Assembly (NCBI RefSeq): GCF_018398395.1
Contig: NZ_JAHCBF010000007.1
Span: forward strand, 142,301-206,300
Reading direction: 5' to 3'
DNA: 64,000 nt
Source of the DNA: Croceicoccus gelatinilyticus
GTDB taxonomy: Bacteria; Pseudomonadota; Alphaproteobacteria; Sphingomonadales; Sphingomonadaceae
Part shown: positions 37,590-46,623 of the stretch, one piece after another
Position numbering within the stretch: position 1 is the stretch's first letter
Layout of the letters: the number at the start of each line of letters is the position of its first letter
Position numbers and translations under genes: made by a program
The notes under the pieces: generated by a model
What the model was told of the DNA's origin: nothing
What the model saw: only the letters and a program-made list of their open reading frames with translations
Database searches by the model: none

Positions 37590-39307
37590 GGCTCACACAA
37601 TCGCTTCGTCTGGGACTGCTCGCTCTTCTCGCCGTCGCCGCGCCCCTCTCCGCGCAGCAGCAGGATGCGCGGGCTGACGGCAAGGCCTTTGGCGAAAGCC
37701 TGCGCAGCGAAGCGCAGGCAGCCGCCAACTCGCAGCACGACGCATCCACCCTCCCCAATTACGATCGCAATGCCGTGCGTGACCTCGAAACGCTTGCCGA
37801 CGATCCCGACCGGATCGAGAGCAATGCCGCGGCGGTGGCCACCGGGCACCAGGGCTATCGCGCGATGCGCGACAGCATCGCCAACCGCGCACGCTTCGAT
37901 CCAGACGAGATCGAGGATGTGATCGCGCGCAGTCTCGCGATCAACGAGACGCCGCTTGAATACACCAGCGGCATGGATATCTCGGGCGGCCAGGGCAATT
38001 GCGTCCCGCTGCCGCCCGGCTCGGGCTCTGCGGGAACCTACACCGCGACCTGCAACACCGGCACGCGGATCGACCAGTCGGCGGGTCAATGCGCGGTGCC
38101 GCTCGTCGCCAGCGTGACGCAGCGCCAGCAATGGCATTATCTCTGCAACGACACCGGCATCTACCAGGGTCTTCCTTGGTGCTCGGCCTTCGATGGCGGC
38201 TCGTGCCGCATCACCGGCTATCGCCCCGGCCCGTGCCTCCAGTGGTGGGACAACGGGTTCAACCGCTTCTGCTCCGAGCCGGGCGATCCGATTGCCGAAA
38301 TCTCCTGCAATGCGCCCGATCCTCGCTACACGCCTTATGCGGTCACCACAGACAGCACGGTCGATGCGGTTCCAGACGAGAGCCAGTGCACGGGTTTTGC
38401 CGACAATGGAGACTGCACGCTCGATGTAGAGATTTGCACCGATGCCGATCCGCAGACACGCGTGATCGACGGCGTCTCGGTGACGCGGCCCTGCTGGGAA
38501 TGGCAGCGCAGCTACACCTGCACCTCGCGCGAAGCGGCGACCGATTGCTCGGACATCGAGAGCCAGGGCACCTGCCGCTTCGTCCGCGAGGAATGCCTCA
38601 CCGACGAACTTCCGTGCGAGACCTGGGAGCGCATCTACGAATGCCCGTTGCCCGATACCGAGAACACCACGCAATATGTCTGCGATGGCGATGTCTATTG
38701 CATTGATGGCAGCTGCGAGACGATCGAGCGCACCGCTAATGACGAGTTCAAGGATGCAGTCACCGCGCTCCATGCGATGGACGAGGCGCGCGGGCAATTC
38801 GACCCGAACACGCTGACGCTGTTCCGGGGAACGCGCAACACCTGCTCGTCCAAGGTCTTCGGCGTGCTCAATTGCTGCAAGGGCAAGGGTTTCCCGCTCA
38901 TTCCGGGGATCAGCCTGCTGGTCGCGCTCGGCTGCGACCGCGAGGAAGTGTTGCTCCACCAGCGCGATGCGCAGGGCCTGTGCGCCTTTGTGGGCACATA
39001 TTGTTCAAAGAAGTTCCTTGGCGTCTGCCTGACCAAGAAGAAGGCCTATTGCTGCTTCGAGAGCAAGCTTTCGCGCATCTTGCAGGAACAGGGCCGCAAG
39101 CAGCTTCCCAAGCCCTGGGACAAGCCCAAGGAAGAACAATGCGAGGGCTTCACCCTCGACGAGTTCGCTCAGCTCGATCTTTCCCGCATGGATTTCAGCG
39201 AGGTTTATGCCGAGTTCACCGAGGCCGCGCGGCTGCCCGACGAGCTCGAGACCTCCATCCTCATCCAGCAGAAGATCGACGACTATTACGCAAGGGGCGG
39301 TCAATGA
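37586..39307 (+). CDS. traN: TraN mating-pair stabilisation protein
   Basis: 573 residues with signal peptide and a very high cysteine content, including CNTGTRIDQSAGQC-type blocks, CRITGYRPGPC and CCKGKGFPLIPG. TraN is an outer-membrane adhesin that stabilises contact with the recipient through its variable tip. The central Cys-rich part is probably the tip region. It is shorter than F TraN but within the family range. Confidence 0.93.
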
Positions 39308-40116
39308 CCCATCTGGACTACCTGACTGCGCTCGCACTCAGCTTCACTGCGCTCGCCGCCGCTTCGGCGCATGCCCAGGAACCTCGGGAGACGGCATCGA
39401 TCACCGACGCCGACGCGCTCTACTGCGAAGAGCGAAAGCTCGGCTACTGGTTCTACTGCGTCAAACCTGTGCCCGCAGAGGAACCGCAAACGCCCGAAGC
39501 CGAACCGGTCGCGGCCAGCCAAGAACTCGATGCGATCACCTCCGAATTGCGCGAGTTGAAGGCGCGCGCGATCCTCTATCCGACCGAAGCGAATGTCGCA
39601 GCCTATATCCGTTTCCAGCGCGCGCAGCTCGACCGCGCCTCGCTGTTCTCCGATGTCTGGCAACGGGCGATCTGGCAGGACCCCGAACTCGACTACACGC
39701 TCGAACGCCCCGTCGGAGCGGTCGCCAAGAAGCAGTGGCAGGACGCCCGCAGCGCCGAGCGCGACAGCGTCATGGCACGGCTCTCCGAGCGCTACGGCCT
39801 GTTCTATTTCTTCAGCGCCACCTGCGGCCCGTGCGAAGTGATGAGCCCCATCGTCAAGGGAGTCGCCGACCGCTGGCGGATCACTGTGCGCGCCATCTCG
39901 ACCGATGGCGGTCCTTCGCGCCATTTCCCGGACTACAAGGTCGAGACCAACCAGCGCGCCAGGCTCGGTCTTGAAGGCAAGGCCACCCCGGCGCTCGTGC
40001 TGTGGGACAGCGCGACCAAGCGCCCGATCCCGATCGGATACGGCGTGCTCTCGGCCGACGAGCTGCAGGACCGCATCTATCTCCTCACCTCGAAGGAAGC
40101 CGGACATGATTACTAG
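39304..40116 (+). CDS. traF: TraF, thioredoxin-fold pilus assembly protein
   Basis: 270 residues with signal peptide and a C-terminal thioredoxin domain with an intact CGPC (FFSATCGPCEVMSPIV) and cis-Pro in GKATPALVLW. In F itself TraF has lost this motif; here it is kept, which predicts redox activity. The ATG at 39304 overlaps traN, and the end overlaps traH by 11 bases. Confidence 0.93.
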   Translation: MTHLDYLTALALSFTALAAASAHAQEPRETASITDADALYCEERKLGYWFYCVKPVPAEEPQTPEAEPVAASQELDAITSELRELKARAILYPTEANVAAYIRFQRAQLDRASLFSDVWQRAIWQDPELDYTLERPVGAVAKKQWQDARSAERDSVMARLSERYGLFYFFSATCGPCEVMSPIVKGVADRWRITVRAISTDGGPSRHFPDYKVETNQRARLGLEGKATPALVLWDSATKRPIPIGYGVLSADELQDRIYLLTSKEAGHDY

Positions 40117-41542
40117 CATTCGCAACGCGGCGCTGACCCTCGCCGCTGCCAGCATGGTCGCATCACCCGTCGCCGCCAATGTCGGCGACAGCATGGACCG
40201 GTTCATGGACGACATGGGCGCGGCGGCCAATGTCATCGGCCCGACCGCTTTCGAAGGCCAGTCGGCGGGCTATTACAGCCTCGGCAATGTCTGGACGCGC
40301 TTCCCCCAGAAGACCACCAACGTGGCCAACCTACAGCTGCCCCGCGCCCGCGCGGGCTGCGGCGGGATCGACATCTTCGCGGGCTCCTTCTCCTTCATCA
40401 ATGCGAGCGAGATGGTCGCGCTCCTGAAAGCCGTGGCGAACAACGCGGTCGGGTTCGCCTTCAGCCTCGCGATCGACACCGTTTGCCCCGAGTGCAACAA
40501 GATCATGCAGGAGTTTTCGCAGAAGGCGCAGCTCATGAACAACCTCTCGATCAACTCCTGCGAAATGGCGCAGGGGCTGGTCGGAGGCCTGTGGCCCAAG
40601 GGCGATCTCGCCGACAAGGCGATCTGCGAAGCGATCGGGAATTCCGAAGGCATCTTCACGGACTATGCCGCAGCCAAACACGGCTGCGGCACGCGCGGGC
40701 AGCGCGCCTCAACGAATGAAGGCGCCGGCGCCGACTACGCCGACATCAATCCGGGCGTGGCGCGCAACTACACCTGGCACGTTCTGAAAAAGAGCGCCTT
40801 CTTCAACCCCGGCGGCACATTCGACCGCGAGCTTGCCGAATACGCCATGACGCTGATCGGCACGGTGATCTATGTGCCGCCCAAGGACGACGAGGCAGGC
40901 AAGTTCGTGCCTTTCGCAGGCGATGCTTCATCCACCCTGGTGAGCGCACTGCTCGACGGGACGCAGGGCCAGACTGTTCGCGTTTTCCGCTGCGACGAGA
41001 CCGATCTTTGCCTCAATCCCACCTTCGAGCAGATGAGCCTATCGAATGCAAAGGCCATCCGCCCGCGGGTCACGCTCCTGATCGGGAACATGGTCGATGC
41101 GATCCGGGCCGACACCGCGATCGGCAATGCCGAAAAGGAATTGCTGCAGGTCGCCTCGGTCCCCTTGTACAAGATCCTTACCGTCCAGGCCGCCTATGGG
41201 CGCGGAATGCCGACTGACGACCGCGACACGCTCGCCGAGATCGCCAGCATCGACCTGCTCTATGCCATCCTCGACCGGATCGTGTCGGAAGCCGGGCGCT
41301 CGATGGCGAGCTTCATCGCCGCCGACGAAGCCAAGCTCGCGATCTGGCGCGGCCAGGTTGCTGAGGTGCGTTCGGGGCTCGTCCAGCGACAGGCCACCGG
41401 ACAGGCCAAGGTCTCCGCTATCATGCAGATCATCGAGAAAACGGCGATGATCGAGAACGCCCTTGCCGCCTCGATGTCGCCCTCGATGTCGGCAGCGCTC
41501 GACTGGTCGCGCGGGCTCCAGTCGCGCTCGATTATCCCCTGA
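40106..41542 (+). CDS. traH: TraH pilus assembly protein
   Basis: 478 residues with signal peptide and the conserved TraH blocks SLGNVWTRFPQKTTN, RAGCGGIDIFAGSFSFI and CPECNKIM. TraH acts with TraF and TrbI-type proteins in pilus extension. The start lies inside the end of traF. Cysteines again depend on periplasmic oxidation. Confidence 0.95.
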   Translation: MITSIRNAALTLAAASMVASPVAANVGDSMDRFMDDMGAAANVIGPTAFEGQSAGYYSLGNVWTRFPQKTTNVANLQLPRARAGCGGIDIFAGSFSFINASEMVALLKAVANNAVGFAFSLAIDTVCPECNKIMQEFSQKAQLMNNLSINSCEMAQGLVGGLWPKGDLADKAICEAIGNSEGIFTDYAAAKHGCGTRGQRASTNEGAGADYADINPGVARNYTWHVLKKSAFFNPGGTFDRELAEYAMTLIGTVIYVPPKDDEAGKFVPFAGDASSTLVSALLDGTQGQTVRVFRCDETDLCLNPTFEQMSLSNAKAIRPRVTLLIGNMVDAIRADTAIGNAEKELLQVASVPLYKILTVQAAYGRGMPTDDRDTLAEIASIDLLYAILDRIVSEAGRSMASFIAADEAKLAIWRGQVAEVRSGLVQRQATGQAKVSAIMQIIEKTAMIENALAASMSPSMSAALDWSRGLQSRSIIP

Positions 41543-41551
41543 GGCCGCGAC

Positions 41552-44254
41552 ATGGTCGAGATCTTCACAACCGGCGGCGGCGAATACATCGTCAATGTCT
41601 TGAACGCCGTCGCCGCGTGGACCGGGGCCGGTGGCTACAAGAGCCTGATCCAGGTGGCGCTGGTCATGGGCATGGCGCTTGCGGTCATTGTCGTCGCGTT
41701 CAACCAGGACTGGCGCGCCTGGCTCAACTGGTTCCTCGGCGCGACACTCATCTACATGTGCCTGATGGTGCCGCGCATGGATGTGCAGGTCACCGACCGT
41801 GTCAATCCGAGCCTCGCTCCGGCGACAGTCGCCAATGTCCCGCTCGGGCTCGCGCTCATGGCAAGCTTCACCAGTCAGGCAGGCGACTACCTTACCCGCT
41901 CCGCCGAGCTCGTCTTCGGCCTCCCCGACGATCTCAACTACTCGAAGAACGGCATGATTTATGGCGCGCGCCTGCTCGAAGCGACACGGTCCCTGCGCAT
42001 TGCCGATCCCGAGTTTGCCGCCAATTTCGACGAGCATGTGCGGCAATGCGTGTTCTACGACCTGCTCCTCGGCCGCTACTCGATGAAGGAACTGTCCGAA
42101 AGCAACGATATCTGGGCGACCATTGCGCCTGGCAGTGCCGCGCGGGCACAGCGCTTCCTCACCCGGCAGGCGGACGATAGCGTCACGGCCACGATCATCA
42201 CCTGCCGCGAAGCATACACTGCGCTCTCCAACCAGTGGGCCGGGCTTATTGATGAGATGACACGGGTCGCCGGGCGCCAGCTCTACCCCCGGCAGACCGA
42301 GGCGCTCGCGAAGGCCAAGCTCATCGCAGACCTGCCGATTGCCTATCAATACCTCACCGGCGTCTCGAAGGATGCAAGCAGCATCTTCCGCCAGGTTCTG
42401 ACCATCAACGCCTTGAACCAGGCGATGCATGGCTTCGCCGGAGCTAGCGGTGCATCGAGCGTCGATGTGTTCGCGCAGACCCGCGCCGACATCCAAACCG
42501 AACGGACCTATTCCTCGATCGCGCACAACGCGATGAAATGGGTCCCGATCCTCAATGTCGTCCTGACGGTCGTATTCTACGCGCTTTTTCCGGTGCTCTT
42601 CCCACTGTTCCTGATGCCCAAGACCGGACCGATCGCTCTCAGAGGATACGTCACGGGCTTCTTCTATCTGGCAGCTTGGGGGCCGCTGTTCGTCATCCTG
42701 CACATGATCCTGATGCTCAAGGGCGCGAGCGATGTGGCGGCAGCGGGCGGCGCGACCGGTCTCAGCCTCGCGACCTTCTCCGGCATGACCGACGTCAACA
42801 ACGATATCGGGATCCTGGCCGGCTACCTCGTCGCATCGATACCGTTCCTTGCAGGCGGCGTCGCCAGGGGCGCGCTCGCAATATCGGGCCAGGCAACCAG
42901 CTACCTCAATCCGAGCCAGAACGCGGCAGAAGAGGCGGCGCGCGAAGCGAGCACCGGCAATATTTCGCTCGGCAATTCCAGCCTTGAGAACTCGAACGTG
43001 TTTTCGCGCCAGTTTGCGCAAGCCAGCCTTGCTCCCAACATTGGCTACGGCGCCGCGCAGACGCGAACGACGGGCGAAAACGGCACCCAAACCACCGGCT
43101 TCCCGCAGGCCGAGTTCGCGACTGTGCCGACCTCGAGCTATCCGTTCACACCAACGCTAGGGCAGGACTTCTCGAGCCGGCTTGCGACCATGGCGAGCCA
43201 GAGCCGCGGCCAGAGCGAGACATTCTCGAACCTTGCCCAGCAATCGACGAGCTCGGCTGTCACCCGCTTCAGCGAGTTGCGCGATGCCTACACCCGCTCG
43301 CGCTCGAACGAGAGCGTCAGTGGCACGTCAACGAGCGACAGCATCGGCAGCGCCTTCAGCGAAGTCGACAACGCCTCGAAAACACTCCAGCAGCAGTTCG
43401 GGCTGTCGCGCCGCGCGGCCGACGACATTACTGTGTCCTGGTTCCTGAACGGGGATGCCGGTCTCGGGGTCAAAGGAGAACGAGGCTCGATCAAGGGCAC
43501 CCTCGGGTTAAAGGGTGGTCGGAACCAGACCTGGACTGACAGTGATATCGGGATCGCCTCCGAGGATCGCTCGCGCATCATGGGCGCGCTGAGCCAGATC
43601 TCGGACAGTCGCAGCTGGTCGAGCACGCGCGAAGGCTTCCTGCGTGAAACGAGTTCGAGTTCGGAGGCGCTGGTGTCAAGCAGCTCGGCCGGGATCACCA
43701 CGTCGATCACCGAAGCGCAGAGCTACACCCGCGAAGCGCGCCGAGCCGAGGAGATCGCCAGCCGCCTCGAGAACCAAGCAAGCTGGTACGAAAGTGCCAA
43801 TGCCGCAGGCACGCTCAACCTCAGCCAGGCCTATCGCGAATGGGGCATGGCGGAGATCGATGGTAACCGCGACTACTATGGGCCGGTGCGCTTCGACGAC
43901 ATCGATTTCCAGATGAGTGCGCGGGGCCAGAAACTCCAGGCGCGGTTCGTCGAAAGCTATACGAACCAGCTCAATGCCGAGATCGCGGATGACCTGGCTC
44001 TGCCGCCCTTTGCGTCCGTCGCTCGACCCGCTGTGAGCAGCGCAGATGGCGTGCGGGGATCGGTACGGCTTGGCGGGGTACCAGGGAGCCTTGGCGCCCC
44101 CTCAAGCGAGCGTGAAGACATCGCCCGGAATGTAGGTCGGGTCCAACAACAAGGGGACCGGCGGATCGGGACCGTCAAAGGATACCTCGATGGCAAGACT
44201 CGCGATGCCAAGGGAGCCTCGGCTGAGGCGGCCGACGATGTGAAGGAATGGTAG
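41552..44254 (+). CDS. traG: TraG mating-pair stabilisation and entry-exclusion protein
   Basis: 900 residues. The N-terminal 480 contain several membrane segments (for example ALVMGMALAVIVVAF and LFPVLFPLFLMP) as in TraG_N. The long C-terminal half is polar, rich in Ser/Thr/Gln and coiled, and reaches the periplasm. TraG supports pilus assembly and mating-pair stabilisation, and its C-terminus recognises exclusion protein. It closes the tra operon; no terminator hairpin is obvious before the convergent gene. Confidence 0.93.
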   Translation: MVEIFTTGGGEYIVNVLNAVAAWTGAGGYKSLIQVALVMGMALAVIVVAFNQDWRAWLNWFLGATLIYMCLMVPRMDVQVTDRVNPSLAPATVANVPLGLALMASFTSQAGDYLTRSAELVFGLPDDLNYSKNGMIYGARLLEATRSLRIADPEFAANFDEHVRQCVFYDLLLGRYSMKELSESNDIWATIAPGSAARAQRFLTRQADDSVTATIITCREAYTALSNQWAGLIDEMTRVAGRQLYPRQTEALAKAKLIADLPIAYQYLTGVSKDASSIFRQVLTINALNQAMHGFAGASGASSVDVFAQTRADIQTERTYSSIAHNAMKWVPILNVVLTVVFYALFPVLFPLFLMPKTGPIALRGYVTGFFYLAAWGPLFVILHMILMLKGASDVAAAGGATGLSLATFSGMTDVNNDIGILAGYLVASIPFLAGGVARGALAISGQATSYLNPSQNAAEEAAREASTGNISLGNSSLENSNVFSRQFAQASLAPNIGYGAAQTRTTGENGTQTTGFPQAEFATVPTSSYPFTPTLGQDFSSRLATMASQSRGQSETFSNLAQQSTSSAVTRFSELRDAYTRSRSNESVSGTSTSDSIGSAFSEVDNASKTLQQQFGLSRRAADDITVSWFLNGDAGLGVKGERGSIKGTLGLKGGRNQTWTDSDIGIASEDRSRIMGALSQISDSRSWSSTREGFLRETSSSSEALVSSSSAGITTSITEAQSYTREARRAEEIASRLENQASWYESANAAGTLNLSQAYREWGMAEIDGNRDYYGPVRFDDIDFQMSARGQKLQARFVESYTNQLNAEIADDLALPPFASVARPAVSSADGVRGSVRLGGVPGSLGAPSSEREDIARNVGRVQQQGDRRIGTVKGYLDGKTRDAKGASAEAADDVKEW

Positions 44255-44255
44255 C

Positions 44256-44465
44256 TCAGATCAGCCCGTCGTAGATGATCACATAGATCAAAAAGGCGAG
44301 GAACAGGACCCCGAACAGGATCAATCCAAGCTTGCCCCACGGGTCAGCCCAGGTCTTTTTCCAGGTGTAGGAAGTGAGACGGTTCTCGGCGATGGCCCGA
44401 TCTACTTCGCGGAAGCCCTCCCAGCCCTCCTTGCCGCCCGGGGGTGTGTCGTCTGGATCGTTCAT
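44256..44465 (-). CDS. small single-pass membrane protein convergent with traG
   Basis: 69 residues with an acidic Gly/Pro start (MNDPDDTPPGGKEGWEG) and one C-terminal membrane helix (LGLILFGVLFLAFLIYVII). GAAGGAG precedes the ATG, which supports translation. It meets traG tail to tail with one base between. In F-like systems a small membrane protein after traG can be an entry-exclusion protein (TraS position), which is only a positional thought here. Confidence 0.6.
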   Translation of the reverse strand: MNDPDDTPPGGKEGWEGFREVDRAIAENRLTSYTWKKTWADPWGKLGLILFGVLFLAFLIYVIIYDGLI

Positions 44466-44603
44466 CGCTCATTCTCCTTCACAAGAAGGGAGCCGCCCTC
44501 TCCTCTTCTCAGCCCCATCTTGTTGCTGAGAAAATAGCCGAAAATCATCGGAAAAGCGAGCACGGTATCTTGGCTTGCAGGCCCGAAAATGAAAGGAGTT
44601 GGC

Positions 44604-45128
44604 ATGGCAGGAAGATCACCTCAGAATAATGTCTTCGATTTTCACGCAGGAGTTCTCCGACAGAAGCAAGGCAAACGGCGCGGCCTTGCGCTGCTTGTTG
44701 CCGGAGGCTTACTCGTTGGCATTCTGGGCGGCATTCTTGGCATCTACTGGCCTTTTGGTTCGGCGATCGCTGAGGCACGAACCAAGCACAGCTTTGCCGT
44801 TTGCGGCATGGTCAGACGCACTTGTATCATCGATGGCGACACGATCTGGCTCGAAGGCGTGAAGATCAGGATCGCGGATATCGACACGCCTGAAATTTCG
44901 CAGCCAAGATGCGATATCGAATACGATCTCGGCATAAGGGCACGCGACAGGTTGGTGGTTCTGCTCAATCAGGGAGAGTTCTCCGCCGTTCCAATCGGTA
45001 ATCGAGACGAAGACCAGTACGGTCGTAAGCTCCGTGTCCTGATGCGCGATGGCCGCTCGATCGGCGACCAATTGGTCGCGGAAGGACTAGCACGAACCTG
45101 GTCCGGACGCAGGGAGCCATGGTGCTGA
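44604..45128 (+). CDS. thermonuclease-domain (SNase-like) membrane-anchored protein
   Basis: 174 residues with one membrane segment (LALLLVAGGLLVGILGGILG) followed by a staphylococcal-nuclease fold: IIDGDTIWLEGVKIRIADID, TPEISQPRC, and RNEDQYGRKLR-like NRDEDQYGRKLRVL. Key Asp/Arg/Glu residues of the active site appear kept. The ATG at 44604 has AAAGGAG five bases upstream. Such small nucleases are common on sphingomonad plasmids. It could degrade nucleic acid at the membrane or periplasm. Confidence 0.88.
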   Translation: MAGRSPQNNVFDFHAGVLRQKQGKRRGLALLVAGGLLVGILGGILGIYWPFGSAIAEARTKHSFAVCGMVRRTCIIDGDTIWLEGVKIRIADIDTPEISQPRCDIEYDLGIRARDRLVVLLNQGEFSAVPIGNRDEDQYGRKLRVLMRDGRSIGDQLVAEGLARTWSGRREPWC

Positions 45129-45259
45129 TGCGCATCTGGCCGGACAGTGACGATCCCTTGCCGGGCAACGAGCGGGAATGGAAATTGAAGCTCGAAGCAT
45201 GGCTGCTGGGTATTCCGATTGTCCTTATGCTCATCGCAGGCATCGGGTCACTCTTCTGA
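45119..45259 (+). CDS. 46-residue single-pass membrane protein
   Basis: A short gene overlapping the end of the nuclease gene and sharing its last base with the next ATG (TGATG). The product has an acidic-polar start (RIWPDSDDPLPGNEREW) and one membrane helix (LLGIPIVLMLIAGIGSLF). GGGAG stands just before the start. No family is recognised; overlapping spacing on both sides argues that it is real. Confidence 0.5.
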   Translation: MVLMRIWPDSDDPLPGNEREWKLKLEAWLLGIPIVLMLIAGIGSLF

Positions 45260-45450
45260 TGCTCACCCGTGATCAGGAGCTTTGGGGCATGGCGCTGTGG
45301 GTGGATAAGCACCATGGCGACGCCGGAGGTGAATTCATTGCGTCGAAGATCGATCAGCTATACCAGGCCGGCGAGCAGGACGGGGCAAGACTTTGGCAGA
45401 ATGTTGCCCGTCGCTATGAGCAACTTGTCGAGCGCAGGACCTATTCCTGA
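45259..45450 (+). CDS. small conserved-looking protein (DUF6961-like)
   Basis: 63 residues, MLTRDQELWGMALWVDKHHG then FIASKIDQLYQAGEQDGARL, a compact helical protein of a kind I associate with sphingomonad genomes (DUF6961), with moderate certainty. It begins on the last base of the preceding small gene. Its last third overlaps the 3' end of the opposite-strand gene 45335-45643. Confidence 0.6.
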   Translation: MLTRDQELWGMALWVDKHHGDAGGEFIASKIDQLYQAGEQDGARLWQNVARRYEQLVERRTYS

Positions 45451-45643
45451 TAGAACCTTGAGGATCTCTAGCGTCGACTGACTGCAGATAGGCTTCCAGC
45501 CGTTCAAGCGTTCGTCGACGCGGCCTTCGCCCTTGCCTGAGATCGAGTACGAATCGAGGATCGCCAACTGCGCGCCGGCCGAAGCGCGTTGCCGAAATAT
45601 GGTGATCTTTCAGATGCTTTTCGATCCGTTCCAGCAAGGTCAT
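45335..45643 (-). CDS. small putative DNA-binding protein, opposite strand
   Basis: 102 residues. The first 55 (MTLLERIEKHLKDHHISATR, FGRRAVGDPRFVLDLRQGR, TLERLEAYLQ) form a neat helical HTH-like unit of the sort often placed beside phage-type repressors. The remainder has low-quality composition and may be an accidental read-through. It is divergent from the S24 repressor with a shared LexA-type box between. Its end overlaps the preceding rightward gene by 116 bases. Confidence 0.6.
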   Translation of the reverse strand: MTLLERIEKHLKDHHISATRFGRRAVGDPRFVLDLRQGRRPRRRTLERLEAYLQSVDARDPQGSIRNRSCARQVAHSDGQHSAKVLPRPARRPGIADRSSTQ

Positions 45644-45675
45644 AACCCTTTCGCTCCGACTCGCAAATCCCTTGT

Positions 45676-45690
45676 GTTCTTGTTATGTTC
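45676..45690 (+). promoter_or_regulatory. LexA-type box GTTC-N7-GTTC between divergent regulators
   Basis: GTTC at 45676-45679, seven bases, GTTC at 45687-45690. The pattern equals the alphaproteobacterial LexA site. With flanks it aligns with the box at 26367-26381 over GTGTTC-N7-GTTCTT. It lies 63 bases before the S24 gene and 32 before the leftward gene. Confidence 0.6.
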
Positions 45691-45714
45691 TTAGTAGGAT
45701 CACATCCGCGAGTC

Positions 45715-45728
45715 TAGGAAAATTCCTA
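45715..45728. promoter_or_regulatory. palindromic operator TAGGAA-AA-TTCCTA
   Basis: A perfect six-base dyad 25 bases upstream of the S24 repressor start, in a place suited to autoregulation. Its right half continues as TTCCTACA (45723-45730), the octamer found before three other units of the element. Confidence 0.55.
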
Positions 45729-45753
45729 CAATTGAGATTCGAAGGACAGACAG

Positions 45754-46389
45754 ATGGAACATGTCAGGGAAGAGCTCGACCGGCTGATCCTCAAGGGCGG
45801 ATATGGCTACGCCTCGATATCGCGGCTGCTTGGCCGCAACCCTGCCTATGTGCAGCAATTCATCAAGCGCGGTTCACCGCGAAAGCTCGATGACGAAGAC
45901 CGAAAGACACTTGCCTGCTTCTTCGGCGTCGATGAGCAAGTGCTCGGCGGTCCCGCCAATCCAGTCAATGATGGTATGGTCGAGATCCCCGTTCTCGATG
46001 TGGAAGCATCTGCTGGATTCGGCGCGGTAGCTGCCAGTGAGACTGCACACACCCGGTTCGGGTTCGATGAGCGGTGGCTGCGGCACCTGACGTCGGCCAA
46101 GAGCGCCAGCCTGTCGATCGTCGGCGTAAAGGGTGACTCGATGGAGCCCACGCTCAGCGATGGTGACGAGGTCCTGGTCGACGCGTCAGACCATGGCTCA
46201 CGATTGCGCGATGGAATCTACGTTTTGCGCGCTGATGATGCTCTGGTCGTTAAGCGTATTGCTATCAAGCCTGGTGGCCGACAAATCACAATCGCCAGCG
46301 ACAACCCAGCTTATCCAACTTGGCACGACATGGACCGATCTGAGGTGCACGTCGTCGGTCGGGTCATCTGGTTTGGCCGAGCCTTGTAA
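45754..46389 (+). CDS. S24-family (LexA/CI-like) self-cleaving repressor
   Basis: 211 residues. The N-terminal 60 form a small helical DNA-binding region (SISRLLGRNPAYVQQFIKRG). The C-terminal peptidase domain has a scissile Ala87-Gly88 in DVEASAGFGA, catalytic Ser129 in GDSMEPTL and Lys167 in ALVVKRIA, so the LexA-type dyad is complete. Such repressors lose activity when RecA is activated by DNA damage. The upstream palindrome suggests autoregulation. It may control transfer genes through the shared octamer, which is inference. Confidence 0.9.
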   Translation: MEHVREELDRLILKGGYGYASISRLLGRNPAYVQQFIKRGSPRKLDDEDRKTLACFFGVDEQVLGGPANPVNDGMVEIPVLDVEASAGFGAVAASETAHTRFGFDERWLRHLTSAKSASLSIVGVKGDSMEPTLSDGDEVLVDASDHGSRLRDGIYVLRADDALVVKRIAIKPGGRQITIASDNPAYPTWHDMDRSEVHVVGRVIWFGRAL

Positions 46390-46623
46390 CGGCAGGACTT
46401 GGGCCGGAAGCGGAAAGGCAGCTTTTATATCTTTGAGCGGATTAAGCGGACAGCGACTACTGACCGAATCGCAAGCCGGTGCATTAGAGAATGGTCTGGA
46501 GAAACCCCTCTTGGCATAGACTTTTGCCGTCGTTGAAACGCCCCTGCAGGACAGCCAACACGGAGCCGAGAGCCACAAACTAAATTGGTTTACTATTTAG
46601 CGCGCCTTTCCTACCATCCGGAG

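Noticed and set aside
44506..44532. Seven-base inverted repeat TTCTCAG...CTGAGAA before the nuclease gene
   Set aside because: Short stem with a 13-base loop and no conserved surroundings; could be chance.
46608..46615. TTCCTACC before the alpha/beta hydrolase as a fifth regulon site
   Set aside because: One mismatch to the octamer and only eight bases from the start codon; probably coincidence.
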